Source: Actinomycetes bacterium (lineage in GTDB: Bacteria; Actinomycetota; Actinomycetes; Nanopelagicales; Nanopelagicaceae). Taken from it: 33,667 nt of DNA. The notes under the pieces are model-generated. The model ran no database searches. It had not been told where the DNA came from and saw only the letters and a program-made list of their open reading frames with translations. Where the stretch lies: assembly GCA_025355305.1 (NCBI GenBank), contig JANXZW010000022.1, positions 1 through 33,667 of the forward strand, given 5' to 3'. A program made the translations under genes and the position numbers. Shown in pieces: positions 22,036 to 31,562 of the stretch (positions are counted from its first letter, which is position 1; every line of letters starts with the position of its first letter).

Positions 22036-23547
22036 ATGGCTACCTTAAAATCTGCCCCTAAAACTGCGGGCGACATCCTCGTACTTGGACTTTCCGCTAA
22101 GTCAGGAAAGTTGACGATCCATCCCAACATTGAGGGAATACACCCTCTTGCCAAAGACAATAAGAAGTTACTGGCGATTCTGAGCGATTTGGGAGCTACC
22201 GGGAAAGCCGATGAAGTGATTAAGGTTTCCTACTCCGCTCCACGCCTGATCCTCTTCACAGGGCTCGGAACAACCGCGAGCAAATACTCCCACGAGACGC
22301 TGCGCCGCGCCGCTGGCGCCGCAACCCGAGCACTCGCCGGCAAAGCTCAGGCGGATTTCGCACTACCAAATCATGAATTGGCAGAATTTGCCGCGGTTGC
22401 CGAAGGCATCGCGCTGGCGGCCTATGACTTTATTGAATTCCGTGGATCTTCCAAGGCGGAGCAGCCAGCTCCCTTGAAAGCAGCAACAATAATTTCAACC
22501 CTTGGCACGAGCCCCGCAGGCAAAGCTGCTCTCAAGAGAGCCGCACTTCTAGGTGAATATGTAGCTGTAACCCGGGATCTTGTAAATACTCCGGCCTCAC
22601 ACCTGACTCCCGTTACCTTTACCGCCCGGATGAAGAAGATTGCGCTCTCTTTGGGCATAAAGGTAGAAGTTCTCAACGAGGTTCAACTGAAAGCAAAAGG
22701 TTACGGAGGTATCTCCTCAGTCGGACAGGGATCAGCAAATCCGCCCCGTCTTTTGCACCTGACCTACACTCCATCTGGAACGCTCAAGCCCAAGAAGCGC
22801 CTAGCCTTTGTAGGCAAGGGCATTACCTTTGATTCGGGTGGATACGCCTTGAAGCCTGCTATTGGCATGGGGGATATGAAAGACGACATGAGCGGTGCTG
22901 CCGCCGTCGTTGCAGCAACATTCGTGATTGCCGCGCTCAAACTCCCAGTGGCGATAGAAACCTATGCCTGCCTCGCCGAGAACATGATCAGCGGTGAAGC
23001 AACCCGACCTGGCGACATCATCACGATGCTAGGGGGCAAGACTGTGGAAGTCCTCAATCCCGATGCTGAAGGCCGGCTGGTCATGGCCGATGGCCTCGTC
23101 CGGGCAGCACAAGATGGCGCGCGCAATGGTGGGCTAGATGGCCTGATTGATGTGGCCACGCTGACTGGAGCCCAAGTAGTAGCCCTGGGAACCAGAACCT
23201 CTGCCGTCATGACCAATGATGAAGATTTCAGCGCCCTATTTCTTGAGGCCACCGAGATTGCAGGTGAGGCCTTCTGGCCTATGCCACTTCCAGATGACCT
23301 CAAAGAGGTCTTGGCCTCCCCTAGCGCAGATATGATCAATGCCAATCCAGCCCACTCAGCTGGAGGAATGCTGGTCGCTGGCATCTTCCTGCAGGAATTC
23401 GTCGAAGCAGGAATTCCCTGGCTCCACCTTGATATCGCTGGCACCGCGCTGACTCACGAGGCTCATGGCTACACCCCGGTAGGTGGAACTGGAGTCTCGG
23501 TTCGCTCGCTGGTCGCCCTCACTGAGTTGGCGATTACGCGCCTTTAG
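22036..23547 (+). CDS. pepA: leucyl aminopeptidase (M17)
   Basis: Two-metal M17 aminopeptidase of 503 residues that trims N-terminal residues from peptides in the cytoplasm, normally as a hexamer. An N-terminal macro-like domain (about 1-165) precedes the catalytic domain. Metal ligands are K261 and D266 in GKGITFDSGG, D284 in MKDDMSGAA, and D343 and E345 in DAEGRLVMADGL, with R347 binding the bicarbonate. The family signature NTDAEGRL reads NPDAEGRL here. AHSAGGMLVAGIFLQEF and WLHLDIAGTA complete the core. GAGAGG about 8 nt upstream can serve as SD; GAGGAT 6 nt upstream could also be a weak -10. The gene order gcvT-pepA-E2 matches mycobacteria. Confidence 0.94.
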   Translation: MATLKSAPKTAGDILVLGLSAKSGKLTIHPNIEGIHPLAKDNKKLLAILSDLGATGKADEVIKVSYSAPRLILFTGLGTTASKYSHETLRRAAGAATRALAGKAQADFALPNHELAEFAAVAEGIALAAYDFIEFRGSSKAEQPAPLKAATIISTLGTSPAGKAALKRAALLGEYVAVTRDLVNTPASHLTPVTFTARMKKIALSLGIKVEVLNEVQLKAKGYGGISSVGQGSANPPRLLHLTYTPSGTLKPKKRLAFVGKGITFDSGGYALKPAIGMGDMKDDMSGAAAVVAATFVIAALKLPVAIETYACLAENMISGEATRPGDIITMLGGKTVEVLNPDAEGRLVMADGLVRAAQDGARNGGLDGLIDVATLTGAQVVALGTRTSAVMTNDEDFSALFLEATEIAGEAFWPMPLPDDLKEVLASPSADMINANPAHSAGGMLVAGIFLQEFVEAGIPWLHLDIAGTALTHEAHGYTPVGGTGVSVRSLVALTELAITRL

Positions 23548-23617
23548 TCGACGCGAGGTGCGGACTCAACTCATGGCAGGATTAGCCTTAAATGTGGCTC
23601 CTTAGAAAAGGTGAAGT

Positions 23618-24985
23618 GTGAACGATTTTGATCTCGTAATCCTCGGCGGCGGTAGTGGTGGTTATGCCTGCGCACTGCGTGGGGCGCAACTCGGACTCTC
23701 AGTTGTTCTTATCGAGCAGGACAAGGTTGGCGGAACTTGCTTACACCGCGGGTGCATCCCCACAAAAGCTCTGCTGCATGCAGGTGAGGTTGCAGATAAC
23801 GCCCGTCACGCCTCAGATTTCGGAGTCAACGCAGAATTTATTTCCATCGACATGTTGGCGGTTAATGCATACAAGGATGGTGTCATCTCAAAGCTTTATA
23901 AAGGGCTTCAAGGGCTTGTAAAGTCGCGCAACATCACCACGGTTGAAGGTCATGGACGACTCGTTGCGCAGAATCAAGTTGAAGTCAACGGCACCGTTTA
24001 CACCGGCAAGAACGTTGTGCTTGCAACTGGCTCCTACGCCAAAACCCTTCCCGGTCTTGAAATCGATGGCACGCAAATCATTACAAGCAACGAAGCGATG
24101 GCGCTTGACTACGTTCCAAAGTCGGCGATCGTTCTAGGTGGTGGAGTAATCGGTTGCGAATTCGCATCGGTCTGGAACTCCTTCGGGTCTGATGTAACAA
24201 TCGTTGAAGGTCTGCCTCGCCTCATTGCGCTGGAGGACGAGACCTCAAGTAAGCAGCTCGAGCGGGCCTACCGTAAGCGTGGAATCAAATTTGAAGTGGG
24301 AGTTAAGTTTGCTTCTGCCACCAAGGGCCCTGAAGGCGTAACGATTACCCTTGAGAATGGCGCTACCCATACCGCAGATGTGTTGCTCGTTGCAGTTGGT
24401 CGCGGACCAGTCTCTGCAAACCTTGGTTACGAAGAGGCTGGCATCACGATGGATCGTGGATACATCCTGGTCGATAACAAGTGTCGCACCAACGTTCCTG
24501 GAATCTGGGCTGTTGGTGATCTAATTCCAACTCTGCAGTTGGCTCACGTTGGTTTCGCCGAAGGAATTTTGGTCGCCGAAGAGATCGCTGGCCTGAACCC
24601 TCGCCCCATCAATTATGATGGCGTTCCGCGAGTTACTTACTCTGAGCCAGAGGTCGCATCGGTAGGACTCACTACTGCGCAGGCAAAAGAGCGCGGGTAT
24701 GAGATCGTGGAGATTAATTATGACCTGGCTGGTAACGGCAAGGCCAACATCCTCAAGACCTCCGGCTCCGTCAAATTGATTGCCCAGAAGGATGGACCAG
24801 TTCTTGGAGTGCACATGGTTGGTTCACGTGTCGGTGAACTCTTAGCTGAGGGCCAACTCATCTACAACTGGGAGGCGACAGCAAATGATGTTGCCCCATT
24901 CATCCACGCTCACCCAACCCTCTCTGAAGCGCTAGGTGAAGCTCACTTAGCACTTGCTGGTAAACCACTGCACGCTCACGGGTAA
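23618..24985 (+). CDS. lpdA: dihydrolipoyl dehydrogenase (E3)
   Basis: FAD flavoprotein of 455 residues that reoxidizes dihydrolipoyl groups of 2-oxoacid dehydrogenases and the glycine cleavage system with NAD+. FAD-binding [20 protein letters not shown], redox disulfide C41 and C46 in [20 protein letters not shown]-binding [17 protein letters not shown], second FAD motif GIWAVGDLI, and the active-site pair H432 and E437 in HAHPTLSEA are all present. The GTG start is preceded by AAAGGTG, a good SD. TAGCCT at 23583-23588 could be the -10 of a short-leader mRNA for lpdA and the following E2 gene. The stop is 14 nt before that gene. Confidence 0.96.
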   Translation: MNDFDLVILGGGSGGYACALRGAQLGLSVVLIEQDKVGGTCLHRGCIPTKALLHAGEVADNARHASDFGVNAEFISIDMLAVNAYKDGVISKLYKGLQGLVKSRNITTVEGHGRLVAQNQVEVNGTVYTGKNVVLATGSYAKTLPGLEIDGTQIITSNEAMALDYVPKSAIVLGGGVIGCEFASVWNSFGSDVTIVEGLPRLIALEDETSSKQLERAYRKRGIKFEVGVKFASATKGPEGVTITLENGATHTADVLLVAVGRGPVSANLGYEEAGITMDRGYILVDNKCRTNVPGIWAVGDLIPTLQLAHVGFAEGILVAEEIAGLNPRPINYDGVPRVTYSEPEVASVGLTTAQAKERGYEIVEINYDLAGNGKANILKTSGSVKLIAQKDGPVLGVHMVGSRVGELLAEGQLIYNWEATANDVAPFIHAHPTLSEALGEAHLALAGKPLHAHG

Positions 24986-24999
24986 TAGGAGATATCGCA

Positions 25000-26658
25000 A
25001 TGACTTTTTCAGTAACCATGCCTGCACTTGGTGAGTCCGTGACCGAAGGCACAGTCACTCGTTGGCTCAAGAATGAAGGCGATCACGTAAACGTCGATGA
25101 GCCTCTTCTTGAGGTCTCTACCGACAAGGTTGACACCGAGATTCCCTCACCGGTATCTGGAACTCTAACTCGCATCGTGGTTGCTATTGATTCAACCGTT
25201 GCCGTTGGCGCTGAACTTGCAGTGATTGAAGATGGAGCGGTCGCAACTGCTCCAGCACCCGTTGCGGCTCCAATCGTGGAGGCTCCAGCACCCGTTGCGG
25301 CTCCAGTTGAGGTGACTGCGCCCCTTGGCGCTGCCAGTGGAGTGGTTGTAACCATGCCAGCTCTTGGTGAGTCGGTTACTGAAGGAACTGTTACACGCTG
25401 GCTCAAGAACGTCGGAGATGCTGTCAACGTAGATGAGCCGCTATTGGAAGTTTCTACCGACAAGGTTGATACCGAGATTCCATCACCAGCCTCAGGAACC
25501 ATTCTCTCTATCGATGTTGCAGTTGATTCCACCGTTGCTGTTGGTGCTCGCTTGGCACTGATCGGTGCTGCTGGTGCAGCGCCTGTCGCATCCTCTCTGG
25601 CGCCAGTTTCACCCGTTGTTGAAACGCCGACCCCGGTAGTTGCCGCACCAGTAGCTACTCCGCCTGCGCCGCCTGCGCAAGTAGCGCAAGTTGCACCCAC
25701 TGCTGCGATTCAACTCAATGATTCTTATGTCACCCCGATCGTGCGTCAGTTTGCTAAGGAGCAAGGTGTAGACCTTGCCTCGGTAAAAGGCACTGGAGTC
25801 GGTGGACGAATTCGCAAGGAAGATATTTTGGCCGCGGCTAAGCCTGTCTCCACCGCGCCATCACTGCCCGCCTCACCAGTTGCTACCTCGGCTTCAGTTA
25901 TTTCGGCAGCGACAAAGGCAACTCCCGTTGCAGTGTCACCACTTCGCGGAACAACAGTCACGATGTCGCGTCTGCGCAAAGTTATTGCCGCCCGCATGGT
26001 TGAGTCGCTACAGGTAAGTGCACAGCTCACAACCGTTGTTGAAGTAGATGTCACCAAGGTTGCACGTTTACGCGACAAGGCCAAGGCCTCCTTCGCAGCT
26101 CGCGAAGGCGTGAACCTGACATTCCTGCCATTCTTCGCTGTGGCAGTCTGCGAAGCGCTGAAGCAACATCCAGTTCTCAACTCTTCGGTTGATGGTGACC
26201 AGGTCACCTACCACGGCGCCGAGCACCTAGGTATTGCAGTTGATACCGAGCGCGGGCTCTTAGTACCTGTCGTTCGCGACGCTGGCGATCTCAACATCGG
26301 TGGACTTTCACGCAGGATCAGCGATGTTGCGGCGCGTACTCGCGATAACAAGATCTCACCCGATGAGCTCGGTGGCGGAACATTTACGATTACAAACACT
26401 GGTAGCCGCGGCGCACTCTTTGATACCCCGATCATCAACCAACCCCAAGTTGCCATACTGGGAATCGGAGCTGTCGTTAAGCGTCCGATGGTGATGAAGG
26501 GAACAGATGGCGGAGAGAACATCGCTGTTCGATCGATGGTCTACCTTGCGCTTTCGTATGATCATCGCATCGTCGATGGCGCCGATGCTGCGCGATTCTT
26601 AGTCACTCTCAAGGAGCGACTCGAAGAGGGCAGCTTCGAATCTGATCTAGGCTTGTAA
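25000..26658 (+). CDS. sucB: dihydrolipoamide acyltransferase (E2) with two lipoyl domains
   Basis: Core E2 of a 2-oxoacid dehydrogenase complex, 552 residues. Two near-identical lipoyl domains (about 7-77 and 119-188) carry lipoyl lysines K43 and K155 in [12 protein letters not shown]; Ala/Pro/Val linkers follow. The E3/E1-binding domain is near 242-280 ([19 protein letters not shown]), and the catalytic domain from about 315 ends with [16 protein letters not shown], with H522 and D526 at the active site. In mycobacteria the homolog (DlaT) at this locus serves pyruvate dehydrogenase and the peroxynitrite reductase; whether it makes acetyl- or succinyl-CoA here cannot be decided from sequence alone. 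AGGAG at 24987-24991 is a clear SD. It follows lpdA by 14 nt. Confidence 0.93.
   Translation: MTFSVTMPALGESVTEGTVTRWLKNEGDHVNVDEPLLEVSTDKVDTEIPSPVSGTLTRIVVAIDSTVAVGAELAVIEDGAVATAPAPVAAPIVEAPAPVAAPVEVTAPLGAASGVVVTMPALGESVTEGTVTRWLKNVGDAVNVDEPLLEVSTDKVDTEIPSPASGTILSIDVAVDSTVAVGARLALIGAAGAAPVASSLAPVSPVVETPTPVVAAPVATPPAPPAQVAQVAPTAAIQLNDSYVTPIVRQFAKEQGVDLASVKGTGVGGRIRKEDILAAAKPVSTAPSLPASPVATSASVISAATKATPVAVSPLRGTTVTMSRLRKVIAARMVESLQVSAQLTTVVEVDVTKVARLRDKAKASFAAREGVNLTFLPFFAVAVCEALKQHPVLNSSVDGDQVTYHGAEHLGIAVDTERGLLVPVVRDAGDLNIGGLSRRISDVAARTRDNKISPDELGGGTFTITNTGSRGALFDTPIINQPQVAILGIGAVVKRPMVMKGTDGGENIAVRSMVYLALSYDHRIVDGADAARFLVTLKERLEEGSFESDLGL
25018..25566 (+). repeat. tandem lipoyl-domain duplication within the E2 gene
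   Basis: Two copies of a lipoyl domain start at 25018 and 25354, an offset of 336 nt (112 residues). The first 19 residues ([19 protein letters not shown]) and the lipoyl-lysine segment are identical in protein, while many third codon positions differ, so the duplication is old or kept identical by selection. Confidence 0.9.
25249..25305 (+). repeat. 33-bp tandem repeat in the E2 Ala/Pro linker
   Basis: A 24-bp identical stretch occurs at 25249-25272 and 25282-25305, period 33 bp, coding two APAPVAAP linker units. The perfect identity suggests a recent in-frame slippage or duplication. Confidence 0.85.
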
Positions 26659-26671
26659 AGGCGGTCGGCGC

Positions 26672-27547
26672 ATGCGCGTTGCAGTAACTGGTTCATCGGG
26701 TCTTATTGGAGCTGCGCTGGTAGGTCACCTCAAATCTGAGGGTCATACCGTGCAGCGCTTAGTTCGTCGCAAACCCAACTCCTCAGATGAGGTGCAGTGG
26801 GATCCTTCTGCTGGCACCATTGATCTAGCGGCGCTGGAAGGCGTCGATGCCATCATCCACCTCGCCGGAACGGGTGTTGGGGATAAGCGTTGGACTACCA
26901 AGTATCGCGCCGCGATTCTTAACTCGCGTTTGCTCGGGACCAATACCATCGCAGAAGCGGTCACCGCACTTAAGCCGAAGGTTTTTATTTCAGCCAGTGC
27001 TATCGGTTTTTACGGCGAGACCGGCAATCGCGCCGTTGTTGAAACAGATCGCAGCGGTGAAGAATTCTTATCGGCGGTTTGTCGCGAGTGGGAGGGCGCC
27101 GCTGATCTTGCGGTTGGAGTTCGAATAGTAAAAATCAGAACGGGTTTGGTGCTCGACCCAACCGGTGGTGCACTCGGTCGCCTGCTCCCGCTATTTCGCT
27201 TAGGTCTGGGTGGGAAGCTAGGTTCTGGCAAGCAGTGGTGGTCTTGGATTACTTTGCACGATGAGATTAAGGCGATTACCTACTGTTTAACGGCAGATAT
27301 ATCGGGCCCAGTAAATCTCACCTCGCCAAATCCAGTTACCAATCAAGATTTCACCGGAACTTTGGCGCGCGCTCTACACCGTCCCGCCCTATTTCCTGTT
27401 CCAGGTTTTGTACTGAAGCTGGTGATCGGTGGATTTTCTAGCGAGATCTTAGGTTCAGCAAAGGTACTGCCCAAAGCGCTGCAAGATAATGGATTTGTGT
27501 GGGATTACCCACATCTGACCACCGCGTTAGAAGCTCTTACCGAATAG
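26672..27547 (+). CDS. TIGR01777-family NAD-dependent epimerase/dehydratase-like protein
   Basis: SDR-fold protein of 291 residues: nucleotide-binding GSSGLIGAALVGHL (about 7-20), then the family-typical QWDPSAGTIDLAALEGVDAIIHLAGTGVGDKRWT, ISASAIGFYG with the Tyr, KIRTGLVLDPTGGAL, GKQWWSWITLHDEI, and NLTSPNPVTNQDFTGTL. TIGR01777 (YfcH, Rv2216) proteins have no firm biochemical role; some homologs are linked to cell-division inhibitor SulA names by old annotation only. It starts 13 nt after the E2 gene with only a weak SD, so it is probably the third gene of that operon. Its last 11 bp overlap the facing Gfo/Idh gene. Confidence 0.9.
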   Translation: MRVAVTGSSGLIGAALVGHLKSEGHTVQRLVRRKPNSSDEVQWDPSAGTIDLAALEGVDAIIHLAGTGVGDKRWTTKYRAAILNSRLLGTNTIAEAVTALKPKVFISASAIGFYGETGNRAVVETDRSGEEFLSAVCREWEGAADLAVGVRIVKIRTGLVLDPTGGALGRLLPLFRLGLGGKLGSGKQWWSWITLHDEIKAITYCLTADISGPVNLTSPNPVTNQDFTGTLARALHRPALFPVPGFVLKLVIGGFSSEILGSAKVLPKALQDNGFVWDYPHLTTALEALTE

Positions 27548-28550
27548 AGAGCGCTCTAGCGTCTTCTAATATTTTTGCAACGGCCAGCGCATCATCTGGA
27601 GTCACAGGCCATGCACCGCTTCCCGCGATCGCATCGCGTACTTGCGCATAAAACAAGGTGTAGTTGCCCGCCTCTGCTGGATACTCAATGACTTCTGATC
27701 CACGGTGAATAAATGCTGGAGTGAGCGCAGGTGGAGTCCAAACTCCCCCAAGTGGTGATTCGCCATTGCGCAGCCGACCCTCTTGTGAATCTAGCTCTTC
27801 AATCACGAGCGAACCATTGCTTCCCGAAAGTCTGATGCGCGGACCATGCGCTCCGATAATGGCACTCGCCGATAAATATGAATCGACCCCACTCTCGTGC
27901 TTCAAGTTGATCACAATGTCATCATCGGCAAGACCGCGAATACTGCGCACCGATGCATAGCTAACTTCTGCGGGGCCAAACCAATCGAGGGCAAGAGAGA
28001 CAAGGTGTGGGCCAAGATCGAGAAGATTGCCACCGCCATCGGCGGCGCTACTGGCTTCACGCCAACTCTGCGGATTCGAACCAGGCCTAAATCGTTCGAA
28101 ACGCGAATCCAGGCGGAAGATGTTTCCGATAGCTCCCTCGGCTATCGCTTTCTTGACCGTGAGCGCATCGCTATCAAAGAGGCGGTTGAAGTATGTACTG
28201 ACCGATACGCCAGTCTTACGGGAGACCTCGATGATCTCTTGCGTCTCCGCCAAACTCCGACCCATTGGTTTTTCGACCACTACCGGAACCCCTGCGCGCA
28301 TTCCAGCAATCGCTTCTTCGGCGTGGACGACATTGGCGCTGGCAATAACCAGCAGATCTAACTCTAGGGCGAGCAATTCGGAGATGGTGCTGACAACTGT
28401 GGTGTCTGGGAAATCAGCTAAGGCATGAGCCCTGCGTTCGGGGTTGCGTGTGAGTACCCCAACCCCCTCAAAACCCGCTGCCTTGAGCAGAGGTGCGTGA
28501 AAATAGCGACCTGCCAGGCCGTACCCTGAGATTCCTACCCGAAGTGTCAC
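27537..28550 (-). CDS. Gfo/Idh/MocA-family oxidoreductase
   Basis: NAD(P)-dependent oxidoreductase of 337 residues. The Rossmann start is VGISGYGLAGRYFHAPLLKAAGF, followed by the conserved VVEKPMGRS (the EKP lysine), YFNRLFDSD and the C-terminal Gfo/Idh beta-sheet domain with DLGPHLVSLALDWFG carrying the catalytic His. The GRYFHAPLL form belongs to the YhhX/YdgJ-like group that probably acts on sugars or inositol-like polyols; the substrate is unknown. The GTG start follows TAGGTT by 7 nt and has no SD. It diverges from lipB across 29 bp and overlaps the TIGR01777 gene by 11 bp at its end. Confidence 0.9.
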   Translation of the reverse strand: MTLRVGISGYGLAGRYFHAPLLKAAGFEGVGVLTRNPERRAHALADFPDTTVVSTISELLALELDLLVIASANVVHAEEAIAGMRAGVPVVVEKPMGRSLAETQEIIEVSRKTGVSVSTYFNRLFDSDALTVKKAIAEGAIGNIFRLDSRFERFRPGSNPQSWREASSAADGGGNLLDLGPHLVSLALDWFGPAEVSYASVRSIRGLADDDIVINLKHESGVDSYLSASAIIGAHGPRIRLSGSNGSLVIEELDSQEGRLRNGESPLGGVWTPPALTPAFIHRGSEVIEYPAEAGNYTLFYAQVRDAIAGSGAWPVTPDDALAVAKILEDARALSIR

Positions 28551-28557
28551 GGTGTTA

Positions 28558-28563
28558 AACCTA
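28558..28563 (-). promoter_or_regulatory. putative -10 element (TAGGTT) of the Gfo/Idh gene
   Basis: On the minus strand TAGGTT is followed by 7 nt and the GTG at 28550. Only 3 bp separate it from the lipB -10. Confidence 0.52.
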
Positions 28564-28566
28564 CAT

Positions 28567-28572
28567 TAGGCT
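28567..28572 (+). promoter_or_regulatory. putative -10 element (TAGGCT) of lipB-lipA
   Basis: TAGGCT is followed by 7 nt and the lipB GTG at 28580; no SD. Together with the facing -10 it fills the 29-bp divergent region. Confidence 0.55.
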
Positions 28573-28579
28573 AAGCACT

Positions 28580-29233
28580 GTGAGCGTCCTTGTGGAACCA
28601 TTTGTCGAGCAAGTTGCTGTTCTGCGTCCCGGGATCCTCGATTATCAGAGTGCGTGGCAGTTACAGCGCGAAACTTTGGAAGGAATCGTTTCGGGCACCA
28701 CCCCCAACACCCTGATTCTTCTACAACACCCTTCCGTTTACACCGCTGGTCGCATGACCAAGATTGATGAACGCCCCGTCGATGGAACACCGGTGATTGA
28801 TGTGGACCGTGGCGGAAAGATCACTTGGCACGGCCTGGGCCAGATAGTTGGATACCCGATCGTAAAATTGAAGAACCGAAACGACGTTGTCGGCTTTGTC
28901 CGCGAGATTGAAACCGCTTTGATAGATATCTGCCTCGAATTTGGAATCGCCGCCGAGCGCTACTGCGAGCGTTCTGGGGTCTGGATTCGCGACGCCAAGG
29001 GTGATCGCAAGATCGCGGCGATCGGAATGCGTGTCGCCAAGGGCGTCACCATGCATGGCTTCGCCCTCAACGTAGATCCTGATATGTCCGCGTACTCCAA
29101 AATTGTTCCCTGCGGGATTAGCGATGCCGGTGTCACCTCAATGACCATAGAGCTCGGTCGTAAAATTTCAGTCGAGGAACTCCTGCCGCTGGTTGAATCC
29201 AGAATTCTGACCGCACTCACGAAGGTGATCTAA
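28580..29233 (+). CDS. lipB: octanoyl-[acyl carrier protein]:protein octanoyltransferase
   Basis: Transfers octanoate from acyl carrier protein to lipoyl domains, the first step of lipoate synthesis. The 217-residue protein has the family landmarks [37 protein letters not shown], the catalytic lysine K144 in [18 protein letters not shown], and catalytic C178 in [15 protein letters not shown]. Targets in this window are the E2 lipoyl domains; GcvH lies elsewhere. The GTG start has a -10 7 nt upstream and no SD. Its stop overlaps the lipA ATG by 1 nt. Confidence 0.96.
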   Translation: MSVLVEPFVEQVAVLRPGILDYQSAWQLQRETLEGIVSGTTPNTLILLQHPSVYTAGRMTKIDERPVDGTPVIDVDRGGKITWHGLGQIVGYPIVKLKNRNDVVGFVREIETALIDICLEFGIAAERYCERSGVWIRDAKGDRKIAAIGMRVAKGVTMHGFALNVDPDMSAYSKIVPCGISDAGVTSMTIELGRKISVEELLPLVESRILTALTKVI

Positions 29234-30168
29234 TGACTCTCGCCCCCGAAGGCCGCAAACTCCTCCGCATCGAGGCGCGCAACGCTGCGGTCCCCATCGA
29301 GCGCAAGCCCGAGTGGATCAAGACCCGCGCCAAGATGGGTCCCGAGTACACCCAACTCCGTTCTCTCGTGGTTCGTGAAGGTTTACACACCGTCTGCCAA
29401 GAAGCAGCCTGCCCCAATATCTTTGAATGTTGGGAAGATCGCGAGGCAACATTCTTAATCGGTGGTGAGCGTTGTACCCGTCGCTGCGATTTCTGCAATA
29501 TCGACACCGGTAAGCCAGAGCCACTCGATCGCGATGAACCCCGTCGCGTCGCCGAATCAGTGCGGTCGATGGAACTTCGGTACGCCACCATCACTGGCGT
29601 AACACGTGATGATCTACCGGATGAAGGTGCCTGGTTATACGCCGAAACGATCCGCGCGGTACACGAACTCAACCCGGGCACTGGCGTTGAAATTCTGACT
29701 CCTGATTTCAGCGGCAAGCCGCACCTCCTCAACGAAGTTTTTGAGACACGCCCCGAGGTATTCTCACACAACCTTGAGACTGTCCCCCGTATTTTCAAAG
29801 AGATCCGCCCAGCCTTTAGATACGACCGTTCACTTGATGTAATTTCTCAAGCTCAGGCCTACGGACTCGTTACCAAGTCAAACTTGATTCTCGGTATGGG
29901 TGAGACCCGTGAAGAAGTTACCCAAGCGCTGGTTGATCTGCGCGCAGCAGGTTGTGACCTGATCACCATCACACAGTACCTCCGCCCGACCGCTAAACAT
30001 CACCCAGTCGTTCGTTGGGTCAAGCCCCAAGAGTTCGTCGAACTCGCTAGCGAAGCAGAAGAGATTGGTTTTCTTGGAGTTATGAGCGGTCCACTCGTCC
30101 GCTCCAGCTATCGCGCAGGACGTCTTTACAAGCAGGCAGAAGAGAAGAAGGCTCTACTCCGTGGCTGA
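29233..30168 (+). CDS. lipA: lipoyl synthase (radical SAM)
   Basis: Inserts two sulfurs into protein-bound octanoyl chains. The 311-residue enzyme has both [4Fe-4S] clusters: the auxiliary one on C55, C60 and C66 ([12 protein letters not shown]) with the terminal Ser ligand near S291 in VRSSYRAG, and the radical SAM cluster on C81, C85 and C88 (CTRRCDFC). [28 protein letters not shown] and MGETREEV are family segments. The auxiliary cluster is consumed each turnover, so cluster resupply (ErpA-type carrier in this window) matters. It overlaps lipB by 1 nt and plsC by 8 nt. Confidence 0.97.
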   Translation: MTLAPEGRKLLRIEARNAAVPIERKPEWIKTRAKMGPEYTQLRSLVVREGLHTVCQEAACPNIFECWEDREATFLIGGERCTRRCDFCNIDTGKPEPLDRDEPRRVAESVRSMELRYATITGVTRDDLPDEGAWLYAETIRAVHELNPGTGVEILTPDFSGKPHLLNEVFETRPEVFSHNLETVPRIFKEIRPAFRYDRSLDVISQAQAYGLVTKSNLILGMGETREEVTQALVDLRAAGCDLITITQYLRPTAKHHPVVRWVKPQEFVELASEAEEIGFLGVMSGPLVRSSYRAGRLYKQAEEKKALLRG

Positions 30169-30901
30169 TCTTGTTTATCCTCCAGTTGTCCTCGCTATCA
30201 AGACGCTCTGGAAGTACTTGGGCGTGCAATTTGATTTCCAAGGAATTGAAAATCTCCCTAAAGAGGGTGGAGCGGTCCTTTGCATGAACCACATCGGATA
30301 CCTTGATTTTGCACTCGTTGGAACGGCCGCTCTTCCCGCCAAGCGTTACATCCGCTTCATGGCAAAGAAGGAGATCTTTGATCACAAAGTCGCTGGACCT
30401 TTGATGCGTGGAATGCACCACATCAGCGTCGATCGTTCCAGTGGCTCCGCCTCATTTGTAGCGGCACTTCGCGCCCTGCGCGCCGGGGAGATCGTTGGAA
30501 TTTTCCCCGAAGGAACCATCTCGCGAAGCTTTGAAATAGAGGATTTAAAGTCTGGCGCCGTTCGACTTTCAATGGGCGCAGGTGTTCCAGTCATTCCAGT
30601 TGCGGTCTGGGGTAGCCAGCGCATCATCACCAAGAAACGCAAACCAGATTTGAAACGTCGCAAGCATCCCGTGCTAATTGCCTTCGGTGAGCCTTTCTTA
30701 GTTCCCAAGGGAAGTGACGTCGAGCAGGCAGAAGCCGAGCTCAAAGAGAAGATGCTCAAACTTTTACATTCACTGCAAGGCAATTATCCTCACTCCCATG
30801 AGGGCCAGTGGTGGGCGCCAGCCCGCTTAGGTGGCACTGCGATCACATCCGAAGAACTGCACGTAGAGCGTGCAAAAATGAAGGAGCAAGAAAATGGCTG
30901 A
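30161..30901 (+). CDS. 1-acylglycerol-3-phosphate acyltransferase (PlsC-like)
   Basis: Membrane-associated acyltransferase of 246 residues that adds the second acyl chain to phospholipid precursors. The HX4D catalytic motif is H44 to D49 in [10 protein letters not shown]; the second block has [24 protein letters not shown], and the glycerol-phosphate binding motif FPEGTISRS begins at F115. [12 protein letters not shown] follows as block IV. The C-terminal part ([15 protein letters not shown]) matches actinobacterial members. The GTG start overlaps lipA by 8 nt and the end overlaps the DUF4191 gene by 8 nt, so the operon lipB-lipA-plsC-DUF4191 is tightly coupled. Confidence 0.9.
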   Translation: MADLVYPPVVLAIKTLWKYLGVQFDFQGIENLPKEGGAVLCMNHIGYLDFALVGTAALPAKRYIRFMAKKEIFDHKVAGPLMRGMHHISVDRSSGSASFVAALRALRAGEIVGIFPEGTISRSFEIEDLKSGAVRLSMGAGVPVIPVAVWGSQRIITKKRKPDLKRRKHPVLIAFGEPFLVPKGSDVEQAEAELKEKMLKLLHSLQGNYPHSHEGQWWAPARLGGTAITSEELHVERAKMKEQENG

Positions 30902-31556
30902 ACCAGAGAAGAAGCAAGGTCAATTGGCAGTCCTAAAGGATGCCTTTCGACTCGTTCGCCGTGAGAAGCCCCTGGCACTCGTTTGGTGCGCCCTGGTCTT
31001 CGTACTTGTCCTGATCGGTGGCTTCTTTGCTGGAATTGGACTTGGCCACCCTATCTATTTCGGCATCCTCTCTATCCCCCTTGCTCTTCTTGCTGCATTC
31101 TTCACATTTACGCGCTTTGCGAACACCGCCGCCTTCTCTTCAATCGAAGGTCAAGTTGGTGCGGGTGCAAGTGTCTTGATGTCGATACGCAAAGGCTTCA
31201 CCACTACCCCAGCTGTAAATGCCGATCGCAACCAGAATATGGTCCACCGAACTGTCGGTCGCCCCGGAATCATCATCGTTGGAGAAGGAACACCTGCAGT
31301 TCGCTCACTTGTCCAAGATGAAAAGAAGAAGATCGAACGCTTCGTCCCCGGTGTTCCCGTCCACGAGATCTTTGTAGGCAATTACGAAGGCGCTGTCACC
31401 CTTCGCAAATTGCAGAAAACCATCAAGAAACTTCCCAAGAAATTAAACAAGACCCAACTTCGCGAGGTCCGTAACCGCGTCAAGGGCGTTGGCGGAATGA
31501 ACATGCCTATTCCCAAGGGACCAATGCCTAAGGGTGTGAAGCTGCCTAAGCGTTAA
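30894..31556 (+). CDS. DUF4191 membrane protein
   Basis: The 220-residue protein matches the actinobacterial DUF4191 family (Rv2219): a cytoplasmic N-terminus with KQGQLAVLKDAFRLVRREKP, two membrane helices (about 27-48 and 50-69), then a soluble region with EGQVGAGASVLMSIRKGFTTTPAV, RPGIIIVGEGTP and a Lys/Arg-rich segment (KLQKTIKKLPKKLNKTQLREV). The protein ends with Met/Pro-rich basic repeats (PKGPMPKGVKLPKR). No function is known. Always found, to my knowledge, beside lipA or glnA in Actinobacteria, which suggests a housekeeping role linked to neither in a proven way. The ATG is inside the plsC end; AAGGAG precedes it. Confidence 0.9.
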   Translation: MAEPEKKQGQLAVLKDAFRLVRREKPLALVWCALVFVLVLIGGFFAGIGLGHPIYFGILSIPLALLAAFFTFTRFANTAAFSSIEGQVGAGASVLMSIRKGFTTTPAVNADRNQNMVHRTVGRPGIIIVGEGTPAVRSLVQDEKKKIERFVPGVPVHEIFVGNYEGAVTLRKLQKTIKKLPKKLNKTQLREVRNRVKGVGGMNMPIPKGPMPKGVKLPKR

Positions 31557-31562
31557 AAGTTG

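Noticed and set aside
25083-25700. Long antisense frame opposite the E2 gene
   Set aside because: Low-complexity Gly/Ala/Thr/Ser protein created by the repetitive lipoyl and linker codons; no start signal or family resemblance.
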